Source of the DNA: Cyanobacteria bacterium FACHB-502
GTDB lineage: Bacteria; Cyanobacteriota; Cyanobacteriia; Elainellales; Elainellaceae
Direction: 5' to 3'
DNA length: 64,000 nucleotides
Assembly: GCA_014695325.1 (NCBI GenBank)
Contig: JACJNZ010000092.1
Location: 237,129 to 301,128 of the forward strand
In this document: positions 18,985-26,807 of the stretch, piece by piece
Numbering within the stretch: position 1 is the first letter of the stretch
How the letters are laid out: every line of letters begins with the position of its first letter
Position numbers and translations under genes: made by a program
The notes under the pieces: model-generated
What the model was told of the DNA's origin: nothing
What the model saw: the letters and a program-made list of their open reading frames with translations, nothing else
Database searches by the model: none

Positions 18985-19554
18985 ATGGAAACTGCGTTGA
19001 TTTTGACTTCTTTTGCGCCCTGGCGGAAGCATCAGCGATCGAATGCGTCGGATGATGTGCTGGTGGGTTTGCAGGAGCGGGGGTTGCCTGAGTCGGTATC
19101 ACTGGTGCGGCAGTTACCTGTAAATTTGCCCGTGGCGAAAGAAATCACAATCGCTAAACTCAAGCAGCTTCAGCCTAAAATTTTGGTGTTGTGCGGCTTG
19201 GCGGAGTCTCGATCGCGGATTAGTTTAGAGCAGCAGGCGACGGTTCGGGGCAGGACGTATCAAACTTTGATTGATCTCAATTCTTTGGTGGAAGGGCTGT
19301 TGATTACAGAAATTAGTCAAGATGCAGGGCGGTATGTCTGCAATAGCCTGTATTATGCAATGTTGGATTACACCTTGAATGATTGGGATCAAGCTTCAGC
19401 CTGCGACTGTTTGTTTGTGCATATTCCTGTTGTAACCAAGGAAAGTCGATCGCAAATTTTAGCCGATATGAGTTCTATTCTCGATCGATTACTGGTTCGG
19501 GCTAGAGGAGTAGGTTTCAGTCAGTTTGCCAGCAGGGTTGAAAAGAATTCGTGA
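18985..19554 (+). CDS. Pyroglutamyl peptidase (C15)-like protein
   Basis: 189 residues with the peptidase C15 fold signature. It has ILTSFAPWRKHQRSNASDD at the start, CGLAESRSRISLEQ (with Glu74 or Glu82), DAGRYVCNSLYYAML with Cys119, and CLFVHIPVV with His146. These fit the Glu-Cys-His triad of pyrrolidone-carboxyl peptidase, which removes N-terminal pyroglutamate from peptides. It is shorter than typical enzymes of about 210-215 residues and diverges around the substrate region, so specificity is uncertain. ATG at 18985 preferred over the GTG at 18973. Confidence 0.75.
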   Translation: METALILTSFAPWRKHQRSNASDDVLVGLQERGLPESVSLVRQLPVNLPVAKEITIAKLKQLQPKILVLCGLAESRSRISLEQQATVRGRTYQTLIDLNSLVEGLLITEISQDAGRYVCNSLYYAMLDYTLNDWDQASACDCLFVHIPVVTKESRSQILADMSSILDRLLVRARGVGFSQFASRVEKNS

Positions 19555-19642
19555 GATTAGGACGAAGACGAATGATTGTATTTAGTCTGGGTGCTGCCGA
19601 AGGGAGTTGTCCGAGAATTCAATATCAGCGTTCTCAATCGCA

Positions 19643-19696
19643 AGGTTGAATGATCGGAAGCGAGGTTGAATGATCGGAATCGATCGCCCTTCAACC
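19643..19696. repeat. Direct repeat with inverted partner upstream of SGNH gene
   Basis: AGGTTGAATGATCGGAA occurs at 19643-19659 and again at 19663-19679 (period 20). A reversed TTCAACC follows at about 19690-19696, able to pair with either GGTTGAA. It lies about 50-100 bases upstream of the next start, so it may be regulatory. Confidence 0.6.
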
Positions 19697-19748
19697 AACA
19701 GACCAAAAACAGACCAATGCAGTTCAGTTGTGAATGAGGATTGCTACT

Positions 19749-21122
19749 ATGTTTCGCCGTTCCCCTCGTTATCGCCCCTGGAAACGCAAAACGCAGTCTC
19801 GCCCCTGGTGGCTCTATGTGCTGCTGATTCTCAGTTTGCCGATCGGCTTAGAGTTTTTGATGCGGGCGATCGTTGGGACAACGGGTGGTGCAACGCGGTG
19901 GTTTGGCGACGAATCCGCCTGGGCAAAGCAAGTGCAGGCGTACCAGCTTGGCTTTGCTGACCCGCGTGGACAAGCCTATGAGGATTTGCCCTATCAGGGA
20001 AACCTGCGTGCGCTGCGAAATCCGCTCATGAGCTACCAGCTTCAGCCCAATCAAAAAACTTCTTTTTGGACGATTAACGCTCAGGGATTTCGTGACCCCG
20101 ATCCGGTTCCGCTTCAGAAGCCAGAAGGCGAGATGCGAATCTTTGTGCTGGGCGGCGGCATGGCATTTGGACAGCTTAGCTCCAACGATCAGGCAACCTT
20201 TACCCATCGGCTGGAAACGCTGCTCAACGATCGCGTTAAGGCACAGCGCGGTAAACCCAACCAGTTTCAGCCTACGGTTTTGCCTTACCGTGCTGATCAG
20301 GTCGAGCAGGTGCTTACCCGTCCTCCCCGGATTCAGGAACGCCAGTATCGCGTGATTAATGCGGCGGTTCCCGGCTACGCCTCCGGCAACGATCTGTCGA
20401 TGCTGATGCAGCAGGTCGCGAACTACAATCCTGATTGGATCATTATCCTCAACAGCTACGAGGATCTGCTATTGCCCAGCGCTCAGGCAGGCGTTGACAT
20501 TCCCGGGCTGGATGCCCTGCTGAAGGGCGATCGTGACCCAGTAGGAGCAAAAGCGAAAGAAACCGTTCAGGGCTGGTTGAATCAGCTTTATTTGGTGCAG
20601 GGAACACAGCGATTTGTGCTGCGATCGCCTTCAGAATCAACAACGCCTACAGCTCCGCTTAATCTGCTCTCGGCAACAGGGACGATTGATGCTAGCCTGC
20701 CCACCGATACCACCGAGCTGGATCAGCGAATTTCTCGCTACCGAAATCATCTCTTGCAAATGGTGCGCTGGACCACCGCCAGCAAAAAGCGGCTCCTGAT
20801 CGGACTCCAGCCCGAAATCAGCACCCGTCAGCAAAGCGTCCTCACGCCCGAAGAAAAAGCCATCCTGACGGAACTGGGCGACAGCTACGCGAAGCGAGTC
20901 CAGACGGCTTACCCCAAACTTGTCGCTGCGGCTCAGCAGGTCACCAAAGGCACTGCCAACTCCACTGTGCTAGACCTGCATCAACTTTACGCTAACACCC
21001 CCGGGCAGGTTTTCCTCAGTCCCACCAGCGTTACCGATGAGGCAAATGCTGTGTTAGCAGAACGGTTTTTTAAGGCGATCGAGCAAAAGATGGCGATCGA
21101 GCCGAAGCCGTTTGGGTCGTAG
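19749..21122 (+). CDS. Membrane-anchored SGNH-like protein, catalytic residues apparently lost
   Basis: 457 residues: a basic N-terminus, one membrane helix (about 20-38), then a long extracytoplasmic domain. The strand MRIFVLGGGMAFGQLSSND matches block I of cyanobacterial SGNH/GDSL proteins, which usually read GGS or GDS; here the serine position is glycine. Block III appears as IIILNSYEDLLLP. The C-terminal segment VFLSPTSVTDEANAVLAERF lacks the expected Asp-x-x-His. It may therefore be a non-catalytic member. The ATG at 19749 gives the natural membrane-anchor start. Confidence 0.65.
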   Translation: MFRRSPRYRPWKRKTQSRPWWLYVLLILSLPIGLEFLMRAIVGTTGGATRWFGDESAWAKQVQAYQLGFADPRGQAYEDLPYQGNLRALRNPLMSYQLQPNQKTSFWTINAQGFRDPDPVPLQKPEGEMRIFVLGGGMAFGQLSSNDQATFTHRLETLLNDRVKAQRGKPNQFQPTVLPYRADQVEQVLTRPPRIQERQYRVINAAVPGYASGNDLSMLMQQVANYNPDWIIILNSYEDLLLPSAQAGVDIPGLDALLKGDRDPVGAKAKETVQGWLNQLYLVQGTQRFVLRSPSESTTPTAPLNLLSATGTIDASLPTDTTELDQRISRYRNHLLQMVRWTTASKKRLLIGLQPEISTRQQSVLTPEEKAILTELGDSYAKRVQTAYPKLVAAAQQVTKGTANSTVLDLHQLYANTPGQVFLSPTSVTDEANAVLAERFFKAIEQKMAIEPKPFGS

Positions 21123-21185
21123 GGGGTAGTTTAGGTCCGGCTATATTTTCTCCTCCCACAACACTGCCCTTTGAAGGATGTAGAG

Positions 21186-21214
21186 CTTCCTAATTCCATC
21201 TATCTCTTAGGAAG
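21186..21214. promoter_or_regulatory. Hairpin upstream of fasciclin gene
   Basis: CTTCCTAA (21186-21193) pairs perfectly with TTAGGAAG (21207-21214) across a 13-base loop, about 30 bases before the ATG at 21244. It could be the tail of the upstream transcript or a leader structure. The weak T content after it argues against a simple terminator. Confidence 0.45.
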
Positions 21215-21243
21215 AGACCCTCTTTTGAGCAGGAGAATAATCC

Positions 21244-21660
21244 ATGACCGCGATCCTTGAAACCGCAGCGCAGGCTGGCTCTTTTAGCCAACTCATGAAT
21301 GCGTTTAAAACGGCTGATATTGAGCAAATGTTCCAGGGAGAAGGACCTTATACGATTCTGGCTCCCACTGACGAAGCCTTTGCAAAGCTGTCCGAAGAAA
21401 CTGTGAACGATTTGATGCAGGATACCTACAAGCTGAAGCAGGTTTTGCTGTATCACGTTTTGTTTGGCGATGTGCGATCGGATGATCTGGCAGAAATTCA
21501 CGAAGCACCCACGGCAGAAGGATCGATCGTGATTGTGGAGCAGAATGCAGACTGCATTAAGGTGAATGATGCTCAGGTAATACAAATGGATATTCTGACC
21601 GATAACGGAGTGATTCACGCGATCGATTCAGTGCTAATCCCGACAATTCTTGAGCCGTAA
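21244..21660 (+). CDS. Fasciclin (FAS1) domain protein
   Basis: A 138-residue single FAS1 domain with no signal peptide. It shows the H1 motif YTILAPTDEAFAKLSEE and the YHVLFGD segment before H2, and ends GVIHAIDSVLIP. FAS1 domains mediate adhesion or protein contacts; cyanobacterial single-domain versions are of uncertain role. AGGAG lies close upstream of the ATG. Confidence 0.92.
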   Translation: MTAILETAAQAGSFSQLMNAFKTADIEQMFQGEGPYTILAPTDEAFAKLSEETVNDLMQDTYKLKQVLLYHVLFGDVRSDDLAEIHEAPTAEGSIVIVEQNADCIKVNDAQVIQMDILTDNGVIHAIDSVLIPTILEP

Positions 21661-21897
21661 TCGGTTACACCCTCATTCAGGGTAAAACGCCAGGATGAAA
21701 TTCCACCTGGGAGAGAGAAGACGATCGATTGGATTTATCTCAAACGGGAGAATCGCTCGATTTCACGATCGCTGTACTCTTTTGAGGACTGATAAAAGGA
21801 CATTGCCGAGCGAAATTAGCACCCTTATCTAAGAAGTGTTGTAAAAGCGGGTTGCCAGAAAAAGAGCAATACTGCGCTGAATTTAAGGAGAAAAATC

Positions 21898-22221
21898 ATG
21901 GAAGAAACAACGAATCAAAATCCGAACATGGGTGATCCGGCAGAAGCAGAACCCGGTCGGGGTGCACCTGGCGACCAGTGGGGCGTTCAAACCGCTCAGT
22001 CGATCGCGGTGAATGACCCTGAAGCGCGGATTCCCTCCAACGTCGATGTTGAGCAAAATATTCACCAGCTCGAAGAGTTTGCAAAGCAGGAAGGTGGCGA
22101 AGACGACCTTCACACGACCGACGGTTATGTGATCGACGAGTCCGGCAGAATTGATAACTTTGCGATCGAGCCGCCGATGTATATCGAAGAACACGGTGAA
22201 AAGATTTATCTTGACGAATAA
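21898..22221 (+). CDS. Acidic protein with Psb34/ssl1498-like motif
   Basis: A 107-residue, strongly acidic, hydrophilic protein. Near the C-terminus it contains YVIDESGRIDNFAIEPPMYI (about residues 78-97). This resembles the conserved N-terminal stretch of the ssl1498/Psb34 family of small light-harvesting-like proteins. Those have a membrane helix after the motif; here only about ten more residues follow and there is no helix. AAGGAG precedes the ATG. Function unknown; a link to photosystem assembly is inference from the motif only. Confidence 0.7.
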   Translation: MEETTNQNPNMGDPAEAEPGRGAPGDQWGVQTAQSIAVNDPEARIPSNVDVEQNIHQLEEFAKQEGGEDDLHTTDGYVIDESGRIDNFAIEPPMYIEEHGEKIYLDE

Positions 22222-22712
22222 TTCTCTAACCCCTTTTGGGTTTGGAGGATTTTAGGACAATCCTCGATTAAAAACAAAAGATTGCAAATTTCGGCAGCAA
22301 TTGGAGGCTTAGCTCATCCAGTTCTGCCGAATTTTTGATTGAACTAAAACTCTTTAAACCTTGCTCCGAGACCTCTCTCCGAATGATAATTCTCACGATC
22401 TAAATGCTTTTCAATCCCGTCTAATTTACCATTGAAAGGCGAAAAAATGCCTGATCTCGACTCTACTTATTTATTTAGGGGGCTGCATTATAGAGAGGTG
22501 ATCAATTAACTCCATTCGATCGCGCAATGAGCGTTGACAAAATTACTGGCTTTGAGGTCAGTCGATCTCCGATTACACGCTATCGAAAGACCTTTACTGC
22601 CTTTCCAAATCGCCGGATTTGCTTCGAGTCGGTGGTGAAAAAAGTGACGAAAAAAGCGGCTCAAACGAGTAAATCACTCATTACCATCGTGATGAGCAGT
22701 ACAATTGCTCGT
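22222..22712. other. Intergenic region with terminator and ruvC leader
   Basis: The left part holds the terminator at 22290-22336. The right part contains an open frame continuous with ruvC from 22527, whose translated sequence is basic and unlike RuvC N-termini, so I treat it as leader. Confidence 0.45.
22290..22336 (+). terminator. Rho-independent terminator
   Basis: TTCGGCAG (22290-22297) pairs perfectly with CTGCCGAA (22324-22331) across a 26-base loop, followed by TTTTT. It lies about 70 bases after the 107-aa gene. Confidence 0.7.
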
Positions 22713-23210
22713 ATGACTATCTCACTCGATCTCAACAACTGCGTGATTCTCGGCATTGACCCTGCGATCGCAACCATTGGTTTTGGTGTGATTCGGGGCA
22801 GTGAGGCACTAGAATACGGCGTCATTAAAACCCCGGCAAAATCGCCCATGTACGATCGCCTCAGCCAGATTCACACAGACATTAAAGCTTTGTGCGACAT
22901 GGTGAAGCCCGATATTGCGGCGGTCGAGATGCCCTTTTTTGGGCGCGATAACACTAATGCGGGAAAGGTGCTGCGGGCGTTGGGCGTCATCGAACTCGCG
23001 TTAGGCGACTGGGGATTGAGCGAGATCACATTTCTGCACCAGTCCCAGGTGAAAGCTGCTGTTGCTCAGTATGGAGCCAGCAAAAACGATATCAAGCAGG
23101 CTGTGATGCACATTTTTGGATTGCCCAAGCCGCCTTCCCCCGATGATAGTGCGGATGGATTGGCGATCGCTTATGCTGCTCAGTGTGGCGCACGGGCAAA
23201 TGTGGCGTAG
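22713..23210 (+). CDS. ruvC: Holliday junction resolvase RuvC
   Basis: 165 residues from the ATG at 22713; another ATG at 22692 and a longer open frame from 22527 exist, but this start gives the family length. It cuts Holliday junctions with RuvAB during recombination. The acidic catalytic residues are Asp16 (GIDPAIATIG), Glu72 (AVEMPFFGRDN), and the cluster DDSAD (144-148) near the end. The DNA-binding loop GRDNTNAGKVLRALGVIE is conserved. ruvA and ruvB are not nearby. Confidence 0.92.
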   Translation: MTISLDLNNCVILGIDPAIATIGFGVIRGSEALEYGVIKTPAKSPMYDRLSQIHTDIKALCDMVKPDIAAVEMPFFGRDNTNAGKVLRALGVIELALGDWGLSEITFLHQSQVKAAVAQYGASKNDIKQAVMHIFGLPKPPSPDDSADGLAIAYAAQCGARANVA

Positions 23211-23534
23211 GTGTTTTGCAGTTTTAATTTGCAGTTTCAATCACCGACGGCTTTTCAAACTTTCTCCGAACCCATAGTCTGTCCCTTGCGGCAGATCATC
23301 CCCCCTGGGAGAGTTGTCACAATAAAGCGGAGAAGGACTGCGATTTTTACCCAGAATTAGCGTTTAAGCTTTCTCCAATCGGTTCTTGATCGATCGGTGT
23401 CAAATCTCTAGATCTAGAGTAGGATAGTTTTGCTTAACGCCAGACATCCCTACCCATAGGGTTTTCTTGCCGCCTGATTTCGTTTTTTAACCACCTGTCA
23501 TTTACGCTTGCTGTCATCCCAACGAGGACGCACC
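23211..23534. other. Promoter region of nrdJ with perfect palindrome
   Basis: 324 bases. A perfect 14-base palindrome, CTCTAGATCTAGAG, lies at 23406-23419, followed by AGGATAGTTTTG, which may include promoter elements. I did not find a cobalamin-riboswitch B12 box. No gene seen. Confidence 0.45.
23406..23419. promoter_or_regulatory. Perfect 14-base palindrome upstream of nrdJ
   Basis: CTCTAGATCTAGAG is identical on both strands and lies 116 bases before the nrdJ start codon. The position and symmetry fit a dimeric repressor site; no regulator is identified. Confidence 0.4.
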
Positions 23535-25853
23535 ATGGTTCAAGACCTCGAACGCAACCGCACCGTTCAACCATTCCCTGAAGCGGCTCCTGCTGCCAAC
23601 CCAGTGTTTTTCCGCACCTATAGCCGTCGCGGTGAGAAAACGGCAAATCTGCGCGAATCCTGGGATGAGGTTTGCGATCGAACGCTGCGCGGCATTGTTG
23701 AACTGGGCACCCTGACTCCCGAAGAAGCCGACCTGCTGCGGCGAATGCAGCAAGAGCTAAAAAGCTTACCTTCCGGTCGCTGGCTGTGGGTGGGCGGCAC
23801 GAGCTGGATTCAAAAGCCCGAAAACTTCTCCGGCGCATACAACTGCACCAGCACAAACGTCACGGATTGGCGTGCCTTTGGCTTGATGATGGATCTCGCC
23901 ATGATGGGCTGCGGTACAGGCGCAATGCTGGAACCCAAATACATTTCTCTGTTGCCTGCTATCCGCAATCGCCTCACGGTAAAAATGCAGGGCGACGTTG
24001 GGATGGCTTCCGCTGAAACCCGACAAGATGAAACGACGGTTGAAATCAACGGGAATCAGGTGCTAATTCGCGTGGGCGATAGCCGTAAAGGATGGGTCGA
24101 TTCCTACCAGACTTTGCTGGAACTCTCTACAGATGAACGCTTTACTGACACTGTAGAAGTCACGATCGATCTCAGCCAGGTGCGTCCCGCAGGTGAGCGG
24201 CTCAAGGGCTTTGGCGGCATGGCAAACCCAATTCGTCTGCCTGCGCTTTACGATCGCTGCGCGACAATTTTGAACAAGGCGAGTGCTTCGCAGAATGGAG
24301 GGAGCGGACGAAAGCTGACTTCGGTGGAGTGCTGCCTGCTGATCGATGAAGCGGCTGCCTGTGTGGTTGCCGGAAACATTCGGCGCAGCGCAGGGATGAG
24401 ACAGTTTGATGCCGATGATCAGCTCGGCGCAACTGCAAAAGACAACCTCTGGATGCAGGATGCGGAGGGGAACTGGCGCATCGACCCGGAACGTGACGTG
24501 CTGCGAATGGCAAACCACACTCGTGTCTTCCATCGCAAGCCAACCCTGGAAGAATGCACTGATGCTGTTCGTAAACAGTTTTATTCGGGGGAAGGAGCGA
24601 TTCAGTTTGCGCCAGAGGCGATCGCCCGCAGCAATGCCGATTTGCTAAAAACGGCTGAATTAAAATCTGAATTCCTCCAGGCTTATGTGCAGGGTAATGG
24701 CGCCGCCTGGATTCAGCAGCAGGTTCCAGGAATTGCTGACGAGGAGATACAGCATCGACTAGGACGCTATGGGCTGAACCCCTGTGGTGAGATCCTGGGC
24801 GAAAATTTCCACTGCAACTTAGCGGAAGTCCATCTCAATCAGCTCAATCCCAACAATCTGGAAGACCAGGAAGCTGCCTTTACTGCTGCTGCCCTTTCGG
24901 TTGCTGCCCTGCTGAATCACCAGTTCCAGGAGCCGCGCTATCGCTATTCTCGATCGATCGATCCGATTGTGGGCGTTTCGTTCACCGGGCTGTTTGACTT
25001 CTTTGTGCAGGCATTTGGCGTGGAGTGGCTGCACTGGTGGGAGCAGGGTCGTCCTGATACAATGACGGGTTTGCAGTTCAAGCAGCGCGAAAAAGAATAT
25101 CTGATGCGATGGAAGGAAACGGTGCAGCGCGTGGTGTGGGATTACTGCGATCGTCACAAATTGCAGCGTCCCAATCGCTGTACGACGGTTCAGCCTGCGG
25201 GAACCAAGTCGCTCCTGACAAGTGCAAGTCCGGGCTGGCATCCGCCCAAAGCGCAGCGGTTTATTCGCCGCATCACGTTCCGCAAAAACGATCCGGTCGC
25301 GCTCGCTTGTCTGGAGTACGGCTACAAGATTGTTCCCTCTCAGTCCGATAAAGACGAACAGGGACGGCTGCTAGACGATGCTTTTGATCCGCGCTGTACC
25401 GAGTGGCTGGTTGAGATTCCGGTCGAAGTGCCCTGGGCAAATATTCCAGGAGCCGATCGCGTCGAGATCTCTAAGTTCAATGCATTGGCGCAGATGGATT
25501 TTTATATGCAGGTGCAGCGGCACTACACGACGCACAACACGTCTGCAACGATCGAACTCCGCGAAGCCGAAGTGGAGCTACTGGCACAGCGAATCTACGA
25601 CGCAATCCAGAACAACGAAGGCTATATCTCTGCCGCGCTGCTGGCCCGGTTCGATGATCACCAGACCTTCCCGCGTCTGCCCTTTGAGCCGATTACAAAA
25701 GAAGAGTACGATCGCCTCAGCCGTGAAGTGGTCGAACGTCGTCAAACTGATGACTTCCACTATGCCCTCAGCCGCTACGATTCGGGAGAACTGAGCGAAG
25801 CGGGTCCGGCAGGCTGTGACAGCGACAAATGTATGCTGCCTGAGTCAAAGTAG
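23535..25853 (+). CDS. nrdJ: Adenosylcobalamin-dependent ribonucleoside-triphosphate reductase (class II)
   Basis: A 772-residue monomeric class II ribonucleotide reductase that makes dNTPs using a B12 radical, needing no oxygen. The catalytic core is NPCGEILGENFHCNLAE, with the thiyl-radical Cys417, Glu419 and redox Cys427. The partner redox cysteine is Cys104 (AYNCTSTN). The C-terminal shuttle pair is CDSDKC (Cys761, Cys766). All catalytic cysteines are present, and I see no intein. The ATG at 23535 has GAGGAC upstream. Vitamin B12 dependence of DNA synthesis is common in cyanobacteria. Confidence 0.96.
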   Translation: MVQDLERNRTVQPFPEAAPAANPVFFRTYSRRGEKTANLRESWDEVCDRTLRGIVELGTLTPEEADLLRRMQQELKSLPSGRWLWVGGTSWIQKPENFSGAYNCTSTNVTDWRAFGLMMDLAMMGCGTGAMLEPKYISLLPAIRNRLTVKMQGDVGMASAETRQDETTVEINGNQVLIRVGDSRKGWVDSYQTLLELSTDERFTDTVEVTIDLSQVRPAGERLKGFGGMANPIRLPALYDRCATILNKASASQNGGSGRKLTSVECCLLIDEAAACVVAGNIRRSAGMRQFDADDQLGATAKDNLWMQDAEGNWRIDPERDVLRMANHTRVFHRKPTLEECTDAVRKQFYSGEGAIQFAPEAIARSNADLLKTAELKSEFLQAYVQGNGAAWIQQQVPGIADEEIQHRLGRYGLNPCGEILGENFHCNLAEVHLNQLNPNNLEDQEAAFTAAALSVAALLNHQFQEPRYRYSRSIDPIVGVSFTGLFDFFVQAFGVEWLHWWEQGRPDTMTGLQFKQREKEYLMRWKETVQRVVWDYCDRHKLQRPNRCTTVQPAGTKSLLTSASPGWHPPKAQRFIRRITFRKNDPVALACLEYGYKIVPSQSDKDEQGRLLDDAFDPRCTEWLVEIPVEVPWANIPGADRVEISKFNALAQMDFYMQVQRHYTTHNTSATIELREAEVELLAQRIYDAIQNNEGYISAALLARFDDHQTFPRLPFEPITKEEYDRLSREVVERRQTDDFHYALSRYDSGELSEAGPAGCDSDKCMLPESK

Positions 25854-25897
25854 AGCAGTAAAACTTCAGGCGATCGACAAATTTGTTTGAGCCTTCG

Positions 25898-25932
25898 ATC
25901 AGGAGTGGGACAATTCCACCCCTGATTTTTTT
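25898..25932 (+). terminator. Rho-independent terminator after nrdJ
   Basis: ATCAGG-A-GTGG and CCAC-C-CCTGAT form an imperfect stem around GACAATT, followed by seven T residues. It lies 45 bases after the nrdJ stop. Confidence 0.85.
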
Positions 25933-25939
25933 GCCTCGC

Positions 25940-26140
25940 TTATTGCTCAAGCACGCTCATAAATTTCCCTGGCGCAAACGGAGCCGGAATAATGGGCGTG
26001 AATTGAACGCGATCGGTTGCAATCCGTTTTACATAGAACTCGTTAATCCGGTGATTCACCCATTCTCGTGAACCAATGATCCAAATTTGCCCTTTCTCGC
26101 CATCGGAAAATGGCAGCAGTTCACTGAACTCTGTAGACAT
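25940..26140 (-). CDS. Small conserved-type hypothetical protein
   Basis: 66 residues starting MSTEFSELLPFSDGEKGQIW and containing VNHRINEFYVKRIATDRVQF. It has no signal peptide or membrane helix. Codon use and sequence character look like a real protein, and I believe similar small proteins occur in other cyanobacteria, but I cannot name a family. It converges on nrdJ, whose terminator separates the two. Confidence 0.6.
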   Translation of the reverse strand: MSTEFSELLPFSDGEKGQIWIIGSREWVNHRINEFYVKRIATDRVQFTPIIPAPFAPGKFMSVLEQ

Positions 26141-26807
26141 GATATTTTTGCCTCGCTAAGCGTTGATTTGTAGAGAAGAAAAGCCTAAGGCGTGGTTTTC
26201 CCAACCACTCATTTCGCATTAGCAAGGCGATCGATCGTAAGATCATCACAGCCTAGCCTCCTGCTCCTTCAGGAAGTTAGGTTAGCTGGTTAGTCGTGCG
26301 CCAACACTTCTAATCAGCGTCCTCACCTTAAGCTTTGTCTACTGGTACTCAATAACCAGTGTTGATCAGGATAGAGGAAACCTTCTTTGTAGACAAGCGT
26401 ACTCCAAGATTTCTTAGGCAACTTTCCTTGAAAAACTGCTTCACATTGAATTTTCCTTTAACCCGATCGTTCTTGCTAATTCCTGTCCTAGCGGATTAGA
26501 CCGGATGGAAGGACACACAAAGTAAAGAAACGCTGAGGAATTCTGGCTAATGTTCTTGTTTGGGATATTGTGCAGAACAATTGCCGGGCTAATATCGAGT
26601 TTAGGCAATTAGACGGAATAAATTCAGTCTAACCACCTATGGAGGGCAGATAGCCCGAATGAGTTCAGTCTAATCAAGAGTTGGGCTGCTTCATATCTTG
26701 GTAGAGACATCGCGAATTGTTTGAAAGGTATTTAGGGTTCAGAGCCTTTGAGAGAGCTTAAACTTGAAGGAATCGGAATTTACAGTTTTTGGGATAAGGT
26801 ACTTTTC
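26141..26807. other. Intergenic region at the left edge of the accessory island
   Basis: 667 bases without a supported gene. It contains hairpin ACTGGT-ACTCAATA-ACCAGT near 26341-26360 and two copies of TTCAGTCTAA (about 26622 and 26665). Base composition becomes AT-rich from about 26.5 kb. It may hold a chromosome-island junction, but I found no clear attachment repeat. Confidence 0.4.

Noticed and set aside
23211..23534. Cobalamin riboswitch before nrdJ
   Set aside because: No B12 box or the expected multi-stem core was found.
23535..25853. Possible intein in the ribonucleotide reductase
   Set aside because: The length (772 aa) and continuous conserved motifs leave no room for one.
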